This document shows positions 7,833-17,389 of a stretch of DNA of 64,000 nucleotides, in pieces. The DNA lies in the NCBI RefSeq assembly GCF_002870965.1, contig NZ_PHSO01000007.1:1-64000 (forward strand), in the 5' to 3' direction. Within the stretch, counting starts at the first letter, position 1. Each line of letters opens with the position of its first letter. The translations under genes were made by a program, and so were the position numbers. Under the pieces are notes generated by a model that saw only the letters and a program-made list of their open reading frames with translations, made no database searches and had not been told where the DNA came from. The stretch is from Tsuneonella flava. Lineage in GTDB: Bacteria; Pseudomonadota; Alphaproteobacteria; Sphingomonadales; Sphingomonadaceae.

Positions 7833-9841
7833 TGCAGAGCGCTTCGCTGTTCGAGCGCGCGCTCGTCGTTCCGGCGATGCGCGATGCCGTGTTCAAGCTC
7901 GATCCGCGCACGATGGTGCGCAACCCGGTGATGTTCACCACGGCCGTGGTCGCCACAGTCGCGACGGTCATTCTCGTGCGCAACCTCTCCGCCGGCACCG
8001 GCGACCCGCTGTTCGAGGGGCAGCTGGTGTTCTGGCTCTGGCTTACCGTCCTGTTCGGCAACTTCGCCGAGGCGCTGGCCGAAGGCCGCGGCAAGGCCCA
8101 GGCGCAGTCGCTCCGCCAGACCAAGGACCAGCTCGTCGCGCTGCGCATCGGCAGGAACGGCGCGACCGAGCAGATCCCCGCGACGCAGCTACGCTTCGGC
8201 GATCTGGTGCTTGTCTGCGAGGGCCAGCAGATCCCGGCCGACGGCGAGGTCGTTGCCGGCGTCGCCTCGGTCAACGAGGCGGCGATCACCGGCGAGAGCG
8301 CGCCGGTCATTCGCGAGGCCGGCGGCGATCGCTCGGCGGTGACGGCGGGCACCACCGTCATCTCCGACGAGATCCGGGTGAAAGTCACGGCCGAGCCCGG
8401 CAGCGGCTTCCTCGACCGGATGATCGCGCTCGTCGAAGGCGCCAGCCGGCAGAAGACGCCCAACGAGATCGCGCTGACGATCCTGCTCACCGGGCTCACC
8501 CTGATCTTCCTCGTCGCCGTCGGCACCCTCCCCGCTTTCGCCGCCTATGCTGGCGGTTCGATCGCGGTGCCGGTGCTGATCGCGCTGTTCGTGGCACTGA
8601 TCCCCACCACCATTTCCGGCCTGCTCTCGGCCATCGGCATCGCCGGGATGGACCGCCTGATCCGCTTCAACGTGCTCGCCAAGTCGGGCCGCGCGGTCGA
8701 GGCGGCGGGCGATATCGGCACGCTGCTGCTCGACAAGACCGGGACCATCACCATTGGCGACCGGCAGGCGAGCGAGTTCGTCCCGCTGCCCGGCGTGGCC
8801 GAAGCTGACCTGGTCGCGGCGGCACGCCTTTCCAGCCTCGCCGATACCACCCCCGAGGGACGCTCCATCGTCGCGCTGGCTGGCGGCGGCGAGGACCTGC
8901 CGGCCAATGCAGAACCCGTGCCGTTCTCGGCACAGACGAGAGTCAGCGGGATCGACCTTCCGGAGAGGATCATCCGCAAGGGTGCGGTCGATGCGGTACT
9001 CAAACTCGGCGCCCACCCCGAGGCCGCGGTCGCCGACCTGCGCAGGATCACAGACAGGATCGCGCAGGCCGGCGGCACCCCGCTGGCAGTGGTCGAGAAC
9101 GACCGGCTGCTCGGCGCGATCCACCTCAAGGACGTGATCAAGGCCGGCATCCGCGAGCGCTTCGTGGAACTGCGGCGCATGGGCATCCGCACGGTGATGA
9201 TCACCGGTGACAACCCCCTGACGGCCGCCGCCATCGCCGCCGAGGCGGGGGTCGACGACTTCCTCGCCGAGGCGACTCCCGAGGACAAGCTCGCCTACAT
9301 CCGCAAGGAACAGGCCGAGGGCAAGCTCGTCGCCATGTGCGGCGACGGCACCAACGATGCCCCCGCTCTCGCCCAGTCCGACGTCGGCGTGGCGATGAAC
9401 ACCGGCACGCAGGCCGCGCGCGAGGCTGGCAACATGGTCGATCTCGACAGCGATCCGACCAAGCTGATCGAGGTCGTGGGCATCGGCAAGCAGCTGCTGA
9501 TGACGCGCGGCAGCCTCACCACCTTCTCCATCGCCAACGACGTAGCGAAGTATTTCGCCATCCTGCCGGCGATCCTGGTGGTGCTCTATCCGGCGCTGGG
9601 TGCGCTCAACGTTATGGGGCTGTCGAGCCCGTCGAGCGCGATCCTCTCGGCGATCATCTTCAATGCGATCATCATCCCGCTGCTGGTGCCGCTGGCGCTC
9701 CAGGGTGTGCGATACCGCCCGATGCCGGCCGCGAGCCAGCTGCTGCGCAACCTCGCCATTTACGGCGCCGGCGGCGTGATCGCCCCCTTCATCGGCATCA
9801 AGCTCATCGACATCGCCGTGGCCGCCCTCGGCCTCGCTTAA
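7832..9841 (+). CDS. kdpB: KdpB, ATPase subunit of the high-affinity K+ pump
   Basis: 669-residue P-type ATPase, the energy-coupling subunit of KdpFABC in the inner membrane. The phosphorylated aspartate is D301 in '[13 protein letters not shown]'; the actuator loop 'ITGESAPV', the hinge '[18 protein letters not shown]' and '[20 protein letters not shown]' are intact. Membrane helices lie at about 30-85, 210-270 and in the last 120 residues. It overlaps kdpF by one base and is followed by kdpA after 18 bases. The gene precedes kdpA here, unlike the usual kdpABC order. Length is normal for KdpB. Confidence 0.96.
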   Translation: MQSASLFERALVVPAMRDAVFKLDPRTMVRNPVMFTTAVVATVATVILVRNLSAGTGDPLFEGQLVFWLWLTVLFGNFAEALAEGRGKAQAQSLRQTKDQLVALRIGRNGATEQIPATQLRFGDLVLVCEGQQIPADGEVVAGVASVNEAAITGESAPVIREAGGDRSAVTAGTTVISDEIRVKVTAEPGSGFLDRMIALVEGASRQKTPNEIALTILLTGLTLIFLVAVGTLPAFAAYAGGSIAVPVLIALFVALIPTTISGLLSAIGIAGMDRLIRFNVLAKSGRAVEAAGDIGTLLLDKTGTITIGDRQASEFVPLPGVAEADLVAAARLSSLADTTPEGRSIVALAGGGEDLPANAEPVPFSAQTRVSGIDLPERIIRKGAVDAVLKLGAHPEAAVADLRRITDRIAQAGGTPLAVVENDRLLGAIHLKDVIKAGIRERFVELRRMGIRTVMITGDNPLTAAAIAAEAGVDDFLAEATPEDKLAYIRKEQAEGKLVAMCGDGTNDAPALAQSDVGVAMNTGTQAAREAGNMVDLDSDPTKLIEVVGIGKQLLMTRGSLTTFSIANDVAKYFAILPAILVVLYPALGALNVMGLSSPSSAILSAIIFNAIIIPLLVPLALQGVRYRPMPAASQLLRNLAIYGAGGVIAPFIGIKLIDIAVAALGLA

Positions 9842-9859
9842 GCGGCGAAAGGATCCATC

Positions 9860-11518
9860 ATGTTCACAGCCATCCTGACAGTCATCCTCATCGTCGGCGG
9901 CACCGCGTTGCTGGCCTGGCCGCTCGGCAAGTACATGGCCGCCCTGTTTTCCGGTCGCTTCGCCGCCGCGGACGGCATCTTCACCCGCGCGGTCGGCGGC
10001 GCTCCGGCGCAGGACTGGAAGCAGTACTCGCTCGCGCTGATCGCCTTCAACGCGCTGATGTTCGTGTTCGTCTTCGCGATGCTGGCGCTCCAGCACGCGC
10101 TGCCGCTCAATCCCGACGGGCAGGGTCCGGCGAGCCTGGACCTGGTGTTCAACACCGCCTCCAGCTTCACGACCAACACCAACCTACAGCACTATTCCGG
10201 CGAAAGCACCTGGAGCTATCTCGCCCAGCTCGGCGGGCTGATGTGGCTGCAATTCGTCTCCGCCGCCACCGGGATCGCGGCGCTAGCGGCCTTGGCGCGC
10301 GGCATCGGCGAGCAGGCCAGCATGGGCAACTTCTTCCTCGACCTCCAGCGGGCGTCGTTCTGCGTCCTGCTCCCCCTGGCGATAATCGTCGCCTGCTTCA
10401 TCGCCCTGCGCGGCGTTCCGATGACCTTCGACGGGGCGGCCACGGTCACCACGCTCGAAGGCGCGGTGCAGACCATCGCGCGCGGGCCGGCCGCGGCCTT
10501 CGTCGCGATCAAGCAGCTCGGCACCAACGGCGGCGGTTTCTTCGGCCCGAACTCGACCCATCCGCTGGAGAACGCGGATTTCTGGACCAATTGCTTCCAG
10601 ATGGTCTCGCTGATCATCATCCCGATGGCCTGCGTGTGGATGTTCGGGCGGATGATCGGCCGCATCAAACACGCTGGTGTCGTGTTCGGCGTCATGGCGG
10701 TGCTGCTGCTGGTCAAGATGACCGCGGCGATCGGCTTCGAGACGGCGCCTACCCAGGCCTTCGCCGACCTGCCGGTGGCGCAGGATGTCGGCAATCTGGA
10801 GGGGAAGGAACTGCGCCTCGGCGCCACGACCGGCCCGCTGTGGGCGGTGCTGACCACCTCGACCAGCAACGGCTCGGTCGGCGCGATGCACGACAGCCTC
10901 AACCCGCTCACCGGTCTGGTGCCGATGGCGGGCATGTGGCTCAACGAGACGTTCGGCGGCGTGGGCGTGGGCATGATCAACATGTTCCTCTACATCATGG
11001 TCGCCGTGTTCGTGGCCGGCATGATGGTGGGCCGCACGCCGGAATACCTCGGCCATAGGGTGGAGGGGCGCGAGATGCGCCTCGCGGTGCTGGCGCTGAT
11101 CAGCCATCCGGTGCTGATCCTCGGCGGCACGGCGCTGTTTGCGGCGACCGCCTGGGGCGCAGGCACGCTCAACAATGCCGGGGCCCACGGATTTTCGGAG
11201 ATCCTCTACGAGTTCAGCTCGGCCGCCGCCAACAACGGCTCCGGTTTCGAAGGATTGGGCGACAACACCGTGCCGTGGAACATCGCCACCGGCCTGGTCA
11301 TGCTGATCGGCCGCTACCTGCCGATCATCGTCCCGCTCGCCATCGTCGGCTCGCTGATGGCCAAGCGCCGCAGTGCCGAAAGCGCGGGCACGCTGAGCGT
11401 GGAAGGCGGCACCTTCGGCGTCATGCTCTTCATCACCATCCTCATCTTCGGCGCGCTGACTTTCTTCCCCGCCGCCGCGCTCGGACCCGTAGCCGAACAC
11501 CTGACGCTGATGCGCTGA
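9860..11518 (+). CDS. kdpA: KdpA, K+-translocating subunit
   Basis: 552 residues, strongly hydrophobic, the channel-like potassium-binding subunit of the Kdp pump. The four selectivity-filter regions are visible: 'SSFTTNTNLQHYSGE', 'QLGTNGGGFFGPNSTHP', 'TTSTSNGSVGAMHDSLNPL' and 'SAAANNGSGFEGL'. The length fits the family. It sits between kdpB and kdpC, with a GGCGAAAGGA signal before the ATG. Confidence 0.96.
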   Translation: MFTAILTVILIVGGTALLAWPLGKYMAALFSGRFAAADGIFTRAVGGAPAQDWKQYSLALIAFNALMFVFVFAMLALQHALPLNPDGQGPASLDLVFNTASSFTTNTNLQHYSGESTWSYLAQLGGLMWLQFVSAATGIAALAALARGIGEQASMGNFFLDLQRASFCVLLPLAIIVACFIALRGVPMTFDGAATVTTLEGAVQTIARGPAAAFVAIKQLGTNGGGFFGPNSTHPLENADFWTNCFQMVSLIIIPMACVWMFGRMIGRIKHAGVVFGVMAVLLLVKMTAAIGFETAPTQAFADLPVAQDVGNLEGKELRLGATTGPLWAVLTTSTSNGSVGAMHDSLNPLTGLVPMAGMWLNETFGGVGVGMINMFLYIMVAVFVAGMMVGRTPEYLGHRVEGREMRLAVLALISHPVLILGGTALFAATAWGAGTLNNAGAHGFSEILYEFSSAAANNGSGFEGLGDNTVPWNIATGLVMLIGRYLPIIVPLAIVGSLMAKRRSAESAGTLSVEGGTFGVMLFITILIFGALTFFPAAALGPVAEHLTLMR

Positions 11519-11546
11519 CATGGCCACGAGACAAGGAACCGACACG

Positions 11547-12101
11547 ATGACCTACCTTCTCCCTTCGCTCCGCCTCTGGCTCGTGACCATGCTGGTCTGC
11601 GTGGTCGGCTACGCGGCGCTCGTCTACGGCCTGGCGCAGACGTTCGCCCCATACCGGGCCAACGCCTCGATCATCGAGGTGGACGGCCGGGCCGTGGGCA
11701 GCGAACTCGTGGCGCAGGACTTCACCTCGGCCGGCTACTTCTGGCCGCGGCCCTCGGCGGCGGATTACGACGGAATGGGCGCGGCGGGGAGCAACCTGTC
11801 CCCCACCAGCCAGGACCTTGCCGCGCGCGCCGCTGAAACCGTCGCCCGCTACGGCGCGACGCCCGACAATCCGATCCCGGCCGATCTGGTGGCCGCGTCG
11901 GGCGGCGGCCTCGATCCGCACATCTCGCTCGCCGGTGCGCTCTACCAGGCCGAACGCGTTGCCGAAGCGCGAGGGCTGCCAGTCGGGCGGGTTCGGGATC
12001 TGGTGCAGGATGCGGCTTTCGCGCCAGGATCGATCTTCGCGCCGGAGCCGATCGTCAACGTGCTGCAGCTCAATCTGGCGCTCGACCGCCTCGCCCAGTA
12101 G
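11547..12101 (+). CDS. kdpC: KdpC subunit of the K+ pump
   Basis: 184 residues from the ATG at 11547, preferred over an ATG 27 bases earlier because AAGGAA lies eight bases upstream. One N-terminal membrane helix ('LWLVTMLVCVVGYAALVYGLAQ') is followed by a periplasmic domain with family motifs 'FWPRPSAADYDGMGAAGSNLSP' split across residues 65-86, and the end 'FGEPIVNVLQLNLALDRL'-like region near the C-terminus. It follows kdpA closely and precedes kdpD by 11 bases. Confidence 0.93.
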   Translation: MTYLLPSLRLWLVTMLVCVVGYAALVYGLAQTFAPYRANASIIEVDGRAVGSELVAQDFTSAGYFWPRPSAADYDGMGAAGSNLSPTSQDLAARAAETVARYGATPDNPIPADLVAASGGGLDPHISLAGALYQAERVAEARGLPVGRVRDLVQDAAFAPGSIFAPEPIVNVLQLNLALDRLAQ

Positions 12102-12112
12102 GAACGGGTGCA

Positions 12113-14761
12113 ATGAACCATGGTCAGCCCGATCGCGATGCGGAGCGCTTCCTCAAGCTGGCGCAAAGCGAGGAGCGCGGTCGGCTGACTGTCTATCTCG
12201 GCGCTGCGCCCGGAGTCGGCAAGACCTATCGCATGCTGCAGGACGCGGCGCGGCGGCTGGCGGACGGTCTGGACGTCGTGGTCGGCGTTGCGGAGACGCA
12301 CGGACGCAGCGAAACCGCCGCGCTGCTGGAGCCGCTCGAAGTCCTGCCGCGCCATGCAGTCGAATACGAGGGGCATCGTCTCGAGGAGTTCGACATCGAT
12401 GCGGCGCTGGAGCGGCGCCCCCAACTGATCCTGGTCGACGAACTGGCGCATACCAACGTCCCCGGCAGCCGCCATCCCAAGCGCTGGCAAGACGTCGCCG
12501 AATTGCTCGTCGCCGGCATAGATGTTGCCACCACGATCAACATCCAGCACATCGAGAGCCTCAACGACGTCGTTGCGGGGTTCACGCACATACGCGTGCG
12601 CGAAACGGTGCCCGACAGCATCCTCGACAAGGCCGAGCTGATCGTCGTCGACCTGCCGCCCGAAGCGCTGATCGAGCGGCTGGAGGCGGGGAAGGTCTAC
12701 CTGCCCGACACGGCGGGCCGCGCGCTGGCGAACTTCTTCACCCCCACCAAGCTCGCGGCCCTACGCGAAATGGCATTGCGCTTTGCGGCGCGCAGCGTTG
12801 ACCGCCGCCTCGCCGACCGGCTCGAAATCGGCGGCGAGAAGACCTCGCTCGCGGCCGGAGACCGGCTCATGGTTGCCGTCAGCCCCGGCAAAGGCGGGGC
12901 GCGCGTGGTGCGCCAGGCCAAGCGCATCGCCGATATGGTCCATGCCCCATGGACGGCGGTCGTGGTTGAGAGCGGCAGCGCGCGCGGAATACGGGGCGGC
13001 CAGCGAGAACAGCTCGCGGACAATCTCGCGCTCGCGTCCTCGCTCGGCGCATCGCTGATGACCGTCGCGGCGACCGACGTGGGACAGGCGCTGGTGGACC
13101 AGGCCGAGGAGCTCGGCGCGAGCCAGATCGTGATCGGCAAGAGCCGTCGCAGCCGGTGGTTCGAGTGGCGCCACGGCTCGATCGCGCAGGACGTGATCCG
13201 CAAGGCGCGCGGCGTGGCGGTTCACGTGGTGCCGCTGGACGAAGCCGACGAAAAGCCGGAACGGGTGCTGGATCCGCATCCCTACCGCGACCCCGGGCTG
13301 GCGCTGATCCTCGTCGGCGCCACCGTCGCGCTGATCCAGGCGCTTGGCGGGTGGATATCGCCCAGCGCCGTCGACTTGCTGCTGCTGTTGCCGGTGATCG
13401 CCTCGGCCACGCTGCTGCGCATGAGCGGGGCGATCTGGTCGGCCATCTGGGCTGCGCTGGCCTACAACTTCTTCTTCACCGAGCCGTACCACACGCTCGA
13501 CATCTACAGCACCGCGGACGTGGTCACCTTCATGGTCCTGGCAGTCGTGGCGAGTGTGATCGGCGCCTTGGCCGGGCGCGTGCGCCGCCAGGCACAAACG
13601 AGTGCAGGCGTCGCCCGGCTCAACGCGGCCCTGGCCCGTTTTGCGGGGCTTATGGGGGGACTGTCGGACCACGAGGAGACGGCGCGAGTGGCGTGCCGCG
13701 AGATCGGCAGTCTGCTCGACGTGGAGGCGATCATCGTCGCACTCGAGGGTGATTGCGTGAACGTGCGCGGCAATCCGAACCATACCCGGCTCGACATGGT
13801 GGACGAGGCGGCCGCGCGCTGGGCGCTCGAGAAGGGAGAGTCGACCGGTCGCGACACCGGCACGCTCAACGCCTCGGACTGGCAGTTTCATCCGCTCAAG
13901 ACCGCGCTCGGCACGATGGGCGCGCTGGGCATCGCCCGTGCCTCGCAGCAGCGCGTGATCCGGCCCGACGATGCCACCCTTCTCGCCTCGCTCGTCGACC
14001 AGACCGCGCTGGCACATGAGCGGCTGGTGCTCGAGGCCGAGGCGCGCCAGGTCGATACCTTGCGCGAGCGCGACCGACTGAGAGGGGCGCTGCTCGGCAG
14101 CATCGCGCACGATCTTCGGACGCCGCTCACGGCGATCATCGCGGCGGCCGAGGCCGTTCCGGCAGAAGGTGCCTTCGCGGAGGAAGTCCGGATCGCCCGC
14201 AGCGAGTCCCGCCGCCTCCAGCGCTTCCTCAACGACCTGCTGGAAGCCTCGCGGATCGAACACGGCACGATCGAGCCCCGGTGGGAGAGCGTCGATCTGA
14301 CCGATGTGATCAACGCGGTGCTTCGCGATCTGCGGCAGGATTGCCCGGGCGCGCGGGTGAAGACAGCCATCGATGCCGATTGCCAGCTGGTCAGGACCGA
14401 CCCGGTGCTGCTGCGGCACGTCCTGATCAACCTGATCGACAACGCGCTCAAGTTCTCGCCGCCGGACAGCAAGGTGACCGTCGAACTCGAATGCAACGAA
14501 GCCACCGCGACATGCCGGGTGCTCGACCGCGGCCCCGGTCTTCCGGCAGAGCGGGAAGCGCTGTTCGACCGGTTCCACCGGCTCGAGGGCGGCGACCGGG
14601 TGGGCGGCTCCGGTCTGGGCCTGTGGATCGCCAAGAACTTCACCGAGGCGATTGGCGGCGCTATCTCCGCCGCCAACCGGGAAGGCGGCGGGGCCACCTT
14701 TGCCGTCGCGCTGCCGGCGGGCGGCACCGCACCGGGGAAAGGTCGAAGCGAGAATGCGTAA
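12113..14761 (+). CDS. kdpD: KdpD sensor histidine kinase
   Basis: 882 residues. The N-terminal KdpD domain has Walker-type 'LGAAPGVGKTYRMLQDAA' and 'LILVDELAHTNVPGSRHPKR', followed by a universal-stress-like domain, four membrane helices (about residues 395-495), a GAF-like region, and the kinase core with the phospho-accepting H666 in 'LGSIAHDLRTPLTAI', N-box 'LINLIDNALKFSPP' and G-boxes 'DRGPGLP' and 'GGSGLGLWIAKNF'. It senses low potassium and phosphorylates KdpE. Its stop overlaps the kdpE start by eight bases. Confidence 0.95.
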   Translation: MNHGQPDRDAERFLKLAQSEERGRLTVYLGAAPGVGKTYRMLQDAARRLADGLDVVVGVAETHGRSETAALLEPLEVLPRHAVEYEGHRLEEFDIDAALERRPQLILVDELAHTNVPGSRHPKRWQDVAELLVAGIDVATTINIQHIESLNDVVAGFTHIRVRETVPDSILDKAELIVVDLPPEALIERLEAGKVYLPDTAGRALANFFTPTKLAALREMALRFAARSVDRRLADRLEIGGEKTSLAAGDRLMVAVSPGKGGARVVRQAKRIADMVHAPWTAVVVESGSARGIRGGQREQLADNLALASSLGASLMTVAATDVGQALVDQAEELGASQIVIGKSRRSRWFEWRHGSIAQDVIRKARGVAVHVVPLDEADEKPERVLDPHPYRDPGLALILVGATVALIQALGGWISPSAVDLLLLLPVIASATLLRMSGAIWSAIWAALAYNFFFTEPYHTLDIYSTADVVTFMVLAVVASVIGALAGRVRRQAQTSAGVARLNAALARFAGLMGGLSDHEETARVACREIGSLLDVEAIIVALEGDCVNVRGNPNHTRLDMVDEAAARWALEKGESTGRDTGTLNASDWQFHPLKTALGTMGALGIARASQQRVIRPDDATLLASLVDQTALAHERLVLEAEARQVDTLRERDRLRGALLGSIAHDLRTPLTAIIAAAEAVPAEGAFAEEVRIARSESRRLQRFLNDLLEASRIEHGTIEPRWESVDLTDVINAVLRDLRQDCPGARVKTAIDADCQLVRTDPVLLRHVLINLIDNALKFSPPDSKVTVELECNEATATCRVLDRGPGLPAEREALFDRFHRLEGGDRVGGSGLGLWIAKNFTEAIGGAISAANREGGGATFAVALPAGGTAPGKGRSENA

Positions 14762-15464
14762 GGAGGTCCTGATCGTCGACGACGAGCCGGCCATTCGCCG
14801 GCTTCTCGTCAGCGCGCTCGATCGTAGCGGGATCACCCATGCAGAAGCGGCAAACGCGGGGGAGGGACTGCGTCTCGCAGCCGTCGAGCCGCCCCCTCTG
14901 GTAGCGTTGCTCGATCTCGGATTGCCCGATCGCGACGGCCTCGAAATCGTCCCCCAACTGGCCGGGTTAGGGCTTTCGGTGATCGTGCTGACCGCGCGCG
15001 ATGCGACCGATGAGAAGGTCGCCGCTCTCGATCTGGGAGCGGACGACTTCGTGACGAAACCTTTCGACAGCGAGGAACTCCTCGCCCGCGTCCGCTCGGC
15101 GCTGCGGCGCAAGGCCGGCCCACTCGCCACTGCTCACACGCGCGAATTTGATGAAGGCATGATCGACCGGGAATCACACCGGGTTGTGCTGCGCGGCGAG
15201 CACATCGAGCTTACCCCGCGCGAGTTCAACCTTCTCTGGGCACTCGCCGATCGACCCGGGCGCGTCGTCACGCATGAATCCTTGCTCGAGACTGTCTGGG
15301 GCCCCGCCCATCGGCGGGACCTCGACTATCTGCGCGTCGCGGTTCGTTCTCTGCGCCGCAAGATGGAGCTCGATCCAAGCAGCCCTCGGCTCCTGATCAA
15401 CGAACCTGGAGTGGGTTACCGTCTAGCAGCACCCGAGGCCGAGGGTCTGAAGGGCTCTCGCTGA
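14754..15464 (+). CDS. kdpE: KdpE response regulator
   Basis: 236 residues from the ATG at 14754, which overlaps the end of kdpD; a longer frame reading into kdpD is not likely real. It has a receiver domain (acidic 'IVDDEP', phospho-aspartate in 'ALLDLGLPDRDG', 'TARDA', 'FVTKPF') and an OmpR-type winged helix C-terminal domain ('LTPREFNLLWALADRPGRVVTHESLLETVWG', in parts, and 'YLRVAVRSLRRKME'). It activates kdp transcription when phosphorylated by KdpD. Confidence 0.95.
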   Translation: MRKEVLIVDDEPAIRRLLVSALDRSGITHAEAANAGEGLRLAAVEPPPLVALLDLGLPDRDGLEIVPQLAGLGLSVIVLTARDATDEKVAALDLGADDFVTKPFDSEELLARVRSALRRKAGPLATAHTREFDEGMIDRESHRVVLRGEHIELTPREFNLLWALADRPGRVVTHESLLETVWGPAHRRDLDYLRVAVRSLRRKMELDPSSPRLLINEPGVGYRLAAPEAEGLKGSR

Positions 15465-15602
15465 AGAAAGGGTTGAGCCCGCGCTATTGGCCTCGTTCGG
15501 GCCATTTCCCGGCCATGAATGTACGGCAGGAATCAGGTGTGCCGTTGCCCCCCTGTGAACGACCGCTATGTCGGCGTTAGGTGCAGCAATTAGGGAAGAA
15601 AT

Positions 15603-16439
15603 TTGGGCAAGTGCAAACTCACTGGCGATGAAGGGCCGTTTGTAAAAGCCCACATTATCCCCAAGGCTTTGACCTATCCGGCGACCAAGGGCCTGCCGTT
15701 TGCGCAGTCTGGGCGCGACTATGCCCCCAAAAAGCGCTGGGATAGCTGGTACGACCCGGAACTCGTTACCGCCAAGGGCGAGAAGATCCTAACCGACCTC
15801 GACACATGGGCGATCGAGGAGCTCCGCAAGCACAAGCTTATCTGGAAATCATGGGGTGGAGGCGCCTCTCTTGATAGTGCTGACCATCATCCGCTGCCCG
15901 ACTCTTCTCACGGCGTGCGCATAATCGAAGGGTTAGACACCGGACGCCTGAGGCTCTTTCTTCTCAGCGTTCTTTGGCGTGCAGCCGCCAGCACCATGCA
16001 CGAGTTCGCGGAAGTCCGGATCAGCGCGTCGAACATGCGGCGGCTCCGGCGCATGATCCTAGAGGGAAATTCTGAGCCAGCGCATTTCTTCCCGGCAAGT
16101 TTGACACAACTTTCCACGATCGGCGCGATCCATAACATGGCTCCCATCGCACAACGCAAGATCGCCGATGTGCGACAGCCTCACGGGAAAACCATTCCCA
16201 TTTTTCGTTTCTACCTAGACGGACTGATCGCGCATTTTCACCAGGAGTCATCTCCCACGGAAGTTGCTTCGCTCGGCCCCATGTTGCTGGGCACAGAGCC
16301 GAGAGTAGCAGTCACAACAGTGACATTTGAGGCGTCATGGGAACGATTGAATCTCAGCGAGCTGATGCGTGAGGCGTTTGAGCGCTGGCCGGAACGCATG
16401 CGGAGGATTCCTGGGTTTCGGGACGTCTGGCAGGAATAG
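15603..16439 (+). CDS. HNH-like hypothetical protein
   Basis: 278 residues from a TTG at 15603 with AGGGAAG about eight bases upstream. The N-terminus 'CKLTGDEGPFVKAHIIPKALT' is an HNH-like signature (cysteine, then AHIIP) seen in a group of uncharacterised proteins, but the second cysteine pair of a classical HNH zinc site is missing. The rest shows no domain I recognise. It lies after kdpE, before DUF2513 and nuclease-like genes in the cargo, so a defence or DNA-processing role is possible but unproven. Confidence 0.65.
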   Translation: MGKCKLTGDEGPFVKAHIIPKALTYPATKGLPFAQSGRDYAPKKRWDSWYDPELVTAKGEKILTDLDTWAIEELRKHKLIWKSWGGGASLDSADHHPLPDSSHGVRIIEGLDTGRLRLFLLSVLWRAAASTMHEFAEVRISASNMRRLRRMILEGNSEPAHFFPASLTQLSTIGAIHNMAPIAQRKIADVRQPHGKTIPIFRFYLDGLIAHFHQESSPTEVASLGPMLLGTEPRVAVTTVTFEASWERLNLSELMREAFERWPERMRRIPGFRDVWQE

Positions 16440-16589
16440 GGGCCGTCGCCGACATTAACCCCGAGGTTTACCCGATCGCCTATAGGCGGCTGGCTGGGAA
16501 ACTGAGGTGTCTGCGGCGCGGCCTATACTGCAACAGCGCCGACACGCGCACGGACGAAGAAATCCATTTCAACTGGAAAGGACAAAACT

Positions 16590-17003
16590 ATGGGCGCCCC
16601 ATTCGTTCGCGACATGGACCTCATCCGCAGCCTGCTGCTGGAGATCGAAGATGGAAAGCGCGTGTTCGAGACAATCAGCGACGTCGATGTCGAAGCCCTC
16701 GGTCTCGATCCGGGCGAAGGGATACCTGCCGCCGAGTCTGCTCGCCTAGAATATCATCTAGAGCTGCTGGCAGATGCCGGTTTCATTGAGGTCAATCGCT
16801 TGAATGGCGGTGTCTGGCGCATCAAAACCCTCACTTGGGCCGGTCAGGAGTTTCTCGGCTCGATACGGGACGGAAAAGTTTGGAAACAAGCCAAGGCGGG
16901 CGCGGCGAAAGTCGGAAATAATAGCATCACGTTTGTCTGGGAGCTCGCCAAAGCCTACGGAAAGCAGCTTGCGGTCGAGAAATTAGGAATAACTCTCGGG
17001 TAA
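16590..17003 (+). CDS. DUF2513 domain protein
   Basis: 137 residues. The opening 'RDMDLIRSLLLEIEDGK' and the winged-helix-like middle ('EYHLELLADAGFIEVNRLNGGVWRIKTLTWAGQEFL' in parts) match DUF2513, a family common on phages and mobile elements and probably DNA-binding. GGAAAGGA precedes the ATG at 16590. It stands alone between the HNH-like gene and the small ORF/nuclease pair. Confidence 0.8.
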   Translation: MGAPFVRDMDLIRSLLLEIEDGKRVFETISDVDVEALGLDPGEGIPAAESARLEYHLELLADAGFIEVNRLNGGVWRIKTLTWAGQEFLGSIRDGKVWKQAKAGAAKVGNNSITFVWELAKAYGKQLAVEKLGITLG

Positions 17004-17278
17004 ATTGGCGGCCTAGTCGGGCAATCCGCTCTATCTGTCCGCCCCGGTTACTTTATGAATGACAGGAAGGTTTAGAGGAACCGTTTCAAGCCGCCGAATG
17101 CCGCCATTGTCGGCGGCTGCCGACCAGATATTGCCGTTCACGGCAGCGCCATGACCGTCCGCTTCAGACATAAGCTGCCGATAGGCGACGCATGTCGAAC
17201 GCTATGGCCGCTCGTAGTCCAATCCATTATCGTGGGAAGCATCAGGGCAGGACGTCCAAGTAGTTCAGGAAGTTCGGT
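17004..17278. other. Intergenic stretch, no supported gene
   Basis: About 275 bases after the DUF2513 gene with no convincing frame on either strand. It probably holds the promoter for the small ORF and nuclease pair that follows, but no clear -35/-10 pair stands out. Confidence 0.4.
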
Positions 17279-17389
17279 ATGACGGATGCGCAAGATATCG
17301 TCAGTGAATATGAAGCAGCCGCACTCGTCGCCATGTCTCCTGACCTGCAGCGGCATGTCGATCAGATTGATCCGAGGGACTATCGGTGA
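17279..17389 (+). CDS. Tiny 36-residue ORF coupled to the nuclease gene
   Basis: Reads MTDAQDIVSEYEAAALVAMS, then PDLQRHVDQIDPRDYR and TGA at 17387-17389. AGGAAG lies about eight bases before the ATG. Its stop overlaps the GTG start of the PD-(D/E)XK gene in the arrangement GGTGAGC, the usual sign of translational coupling. The peptide is acidic and predicted helical, with no membrane segment. It could be a small regulator or partner of the nuclease, or a leader peptide. No known family recognised. Confidence 0.55.
   Translation: MTDAQDIVSEYEAAALVAMSPDLQRHVDQIDPRDYR

Noticed and set aside
8189-15130. Very long opposite-strand and alternate-frame open frames across the kdp genes (for example 8189-10096, 12761-15130, 9337-11058)
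   Set aside because: They are shadows of GC-rich kdp coding sequence, with low-complexity His/Arg/Asp-rich translations; the kdp proteins have all family motifs.
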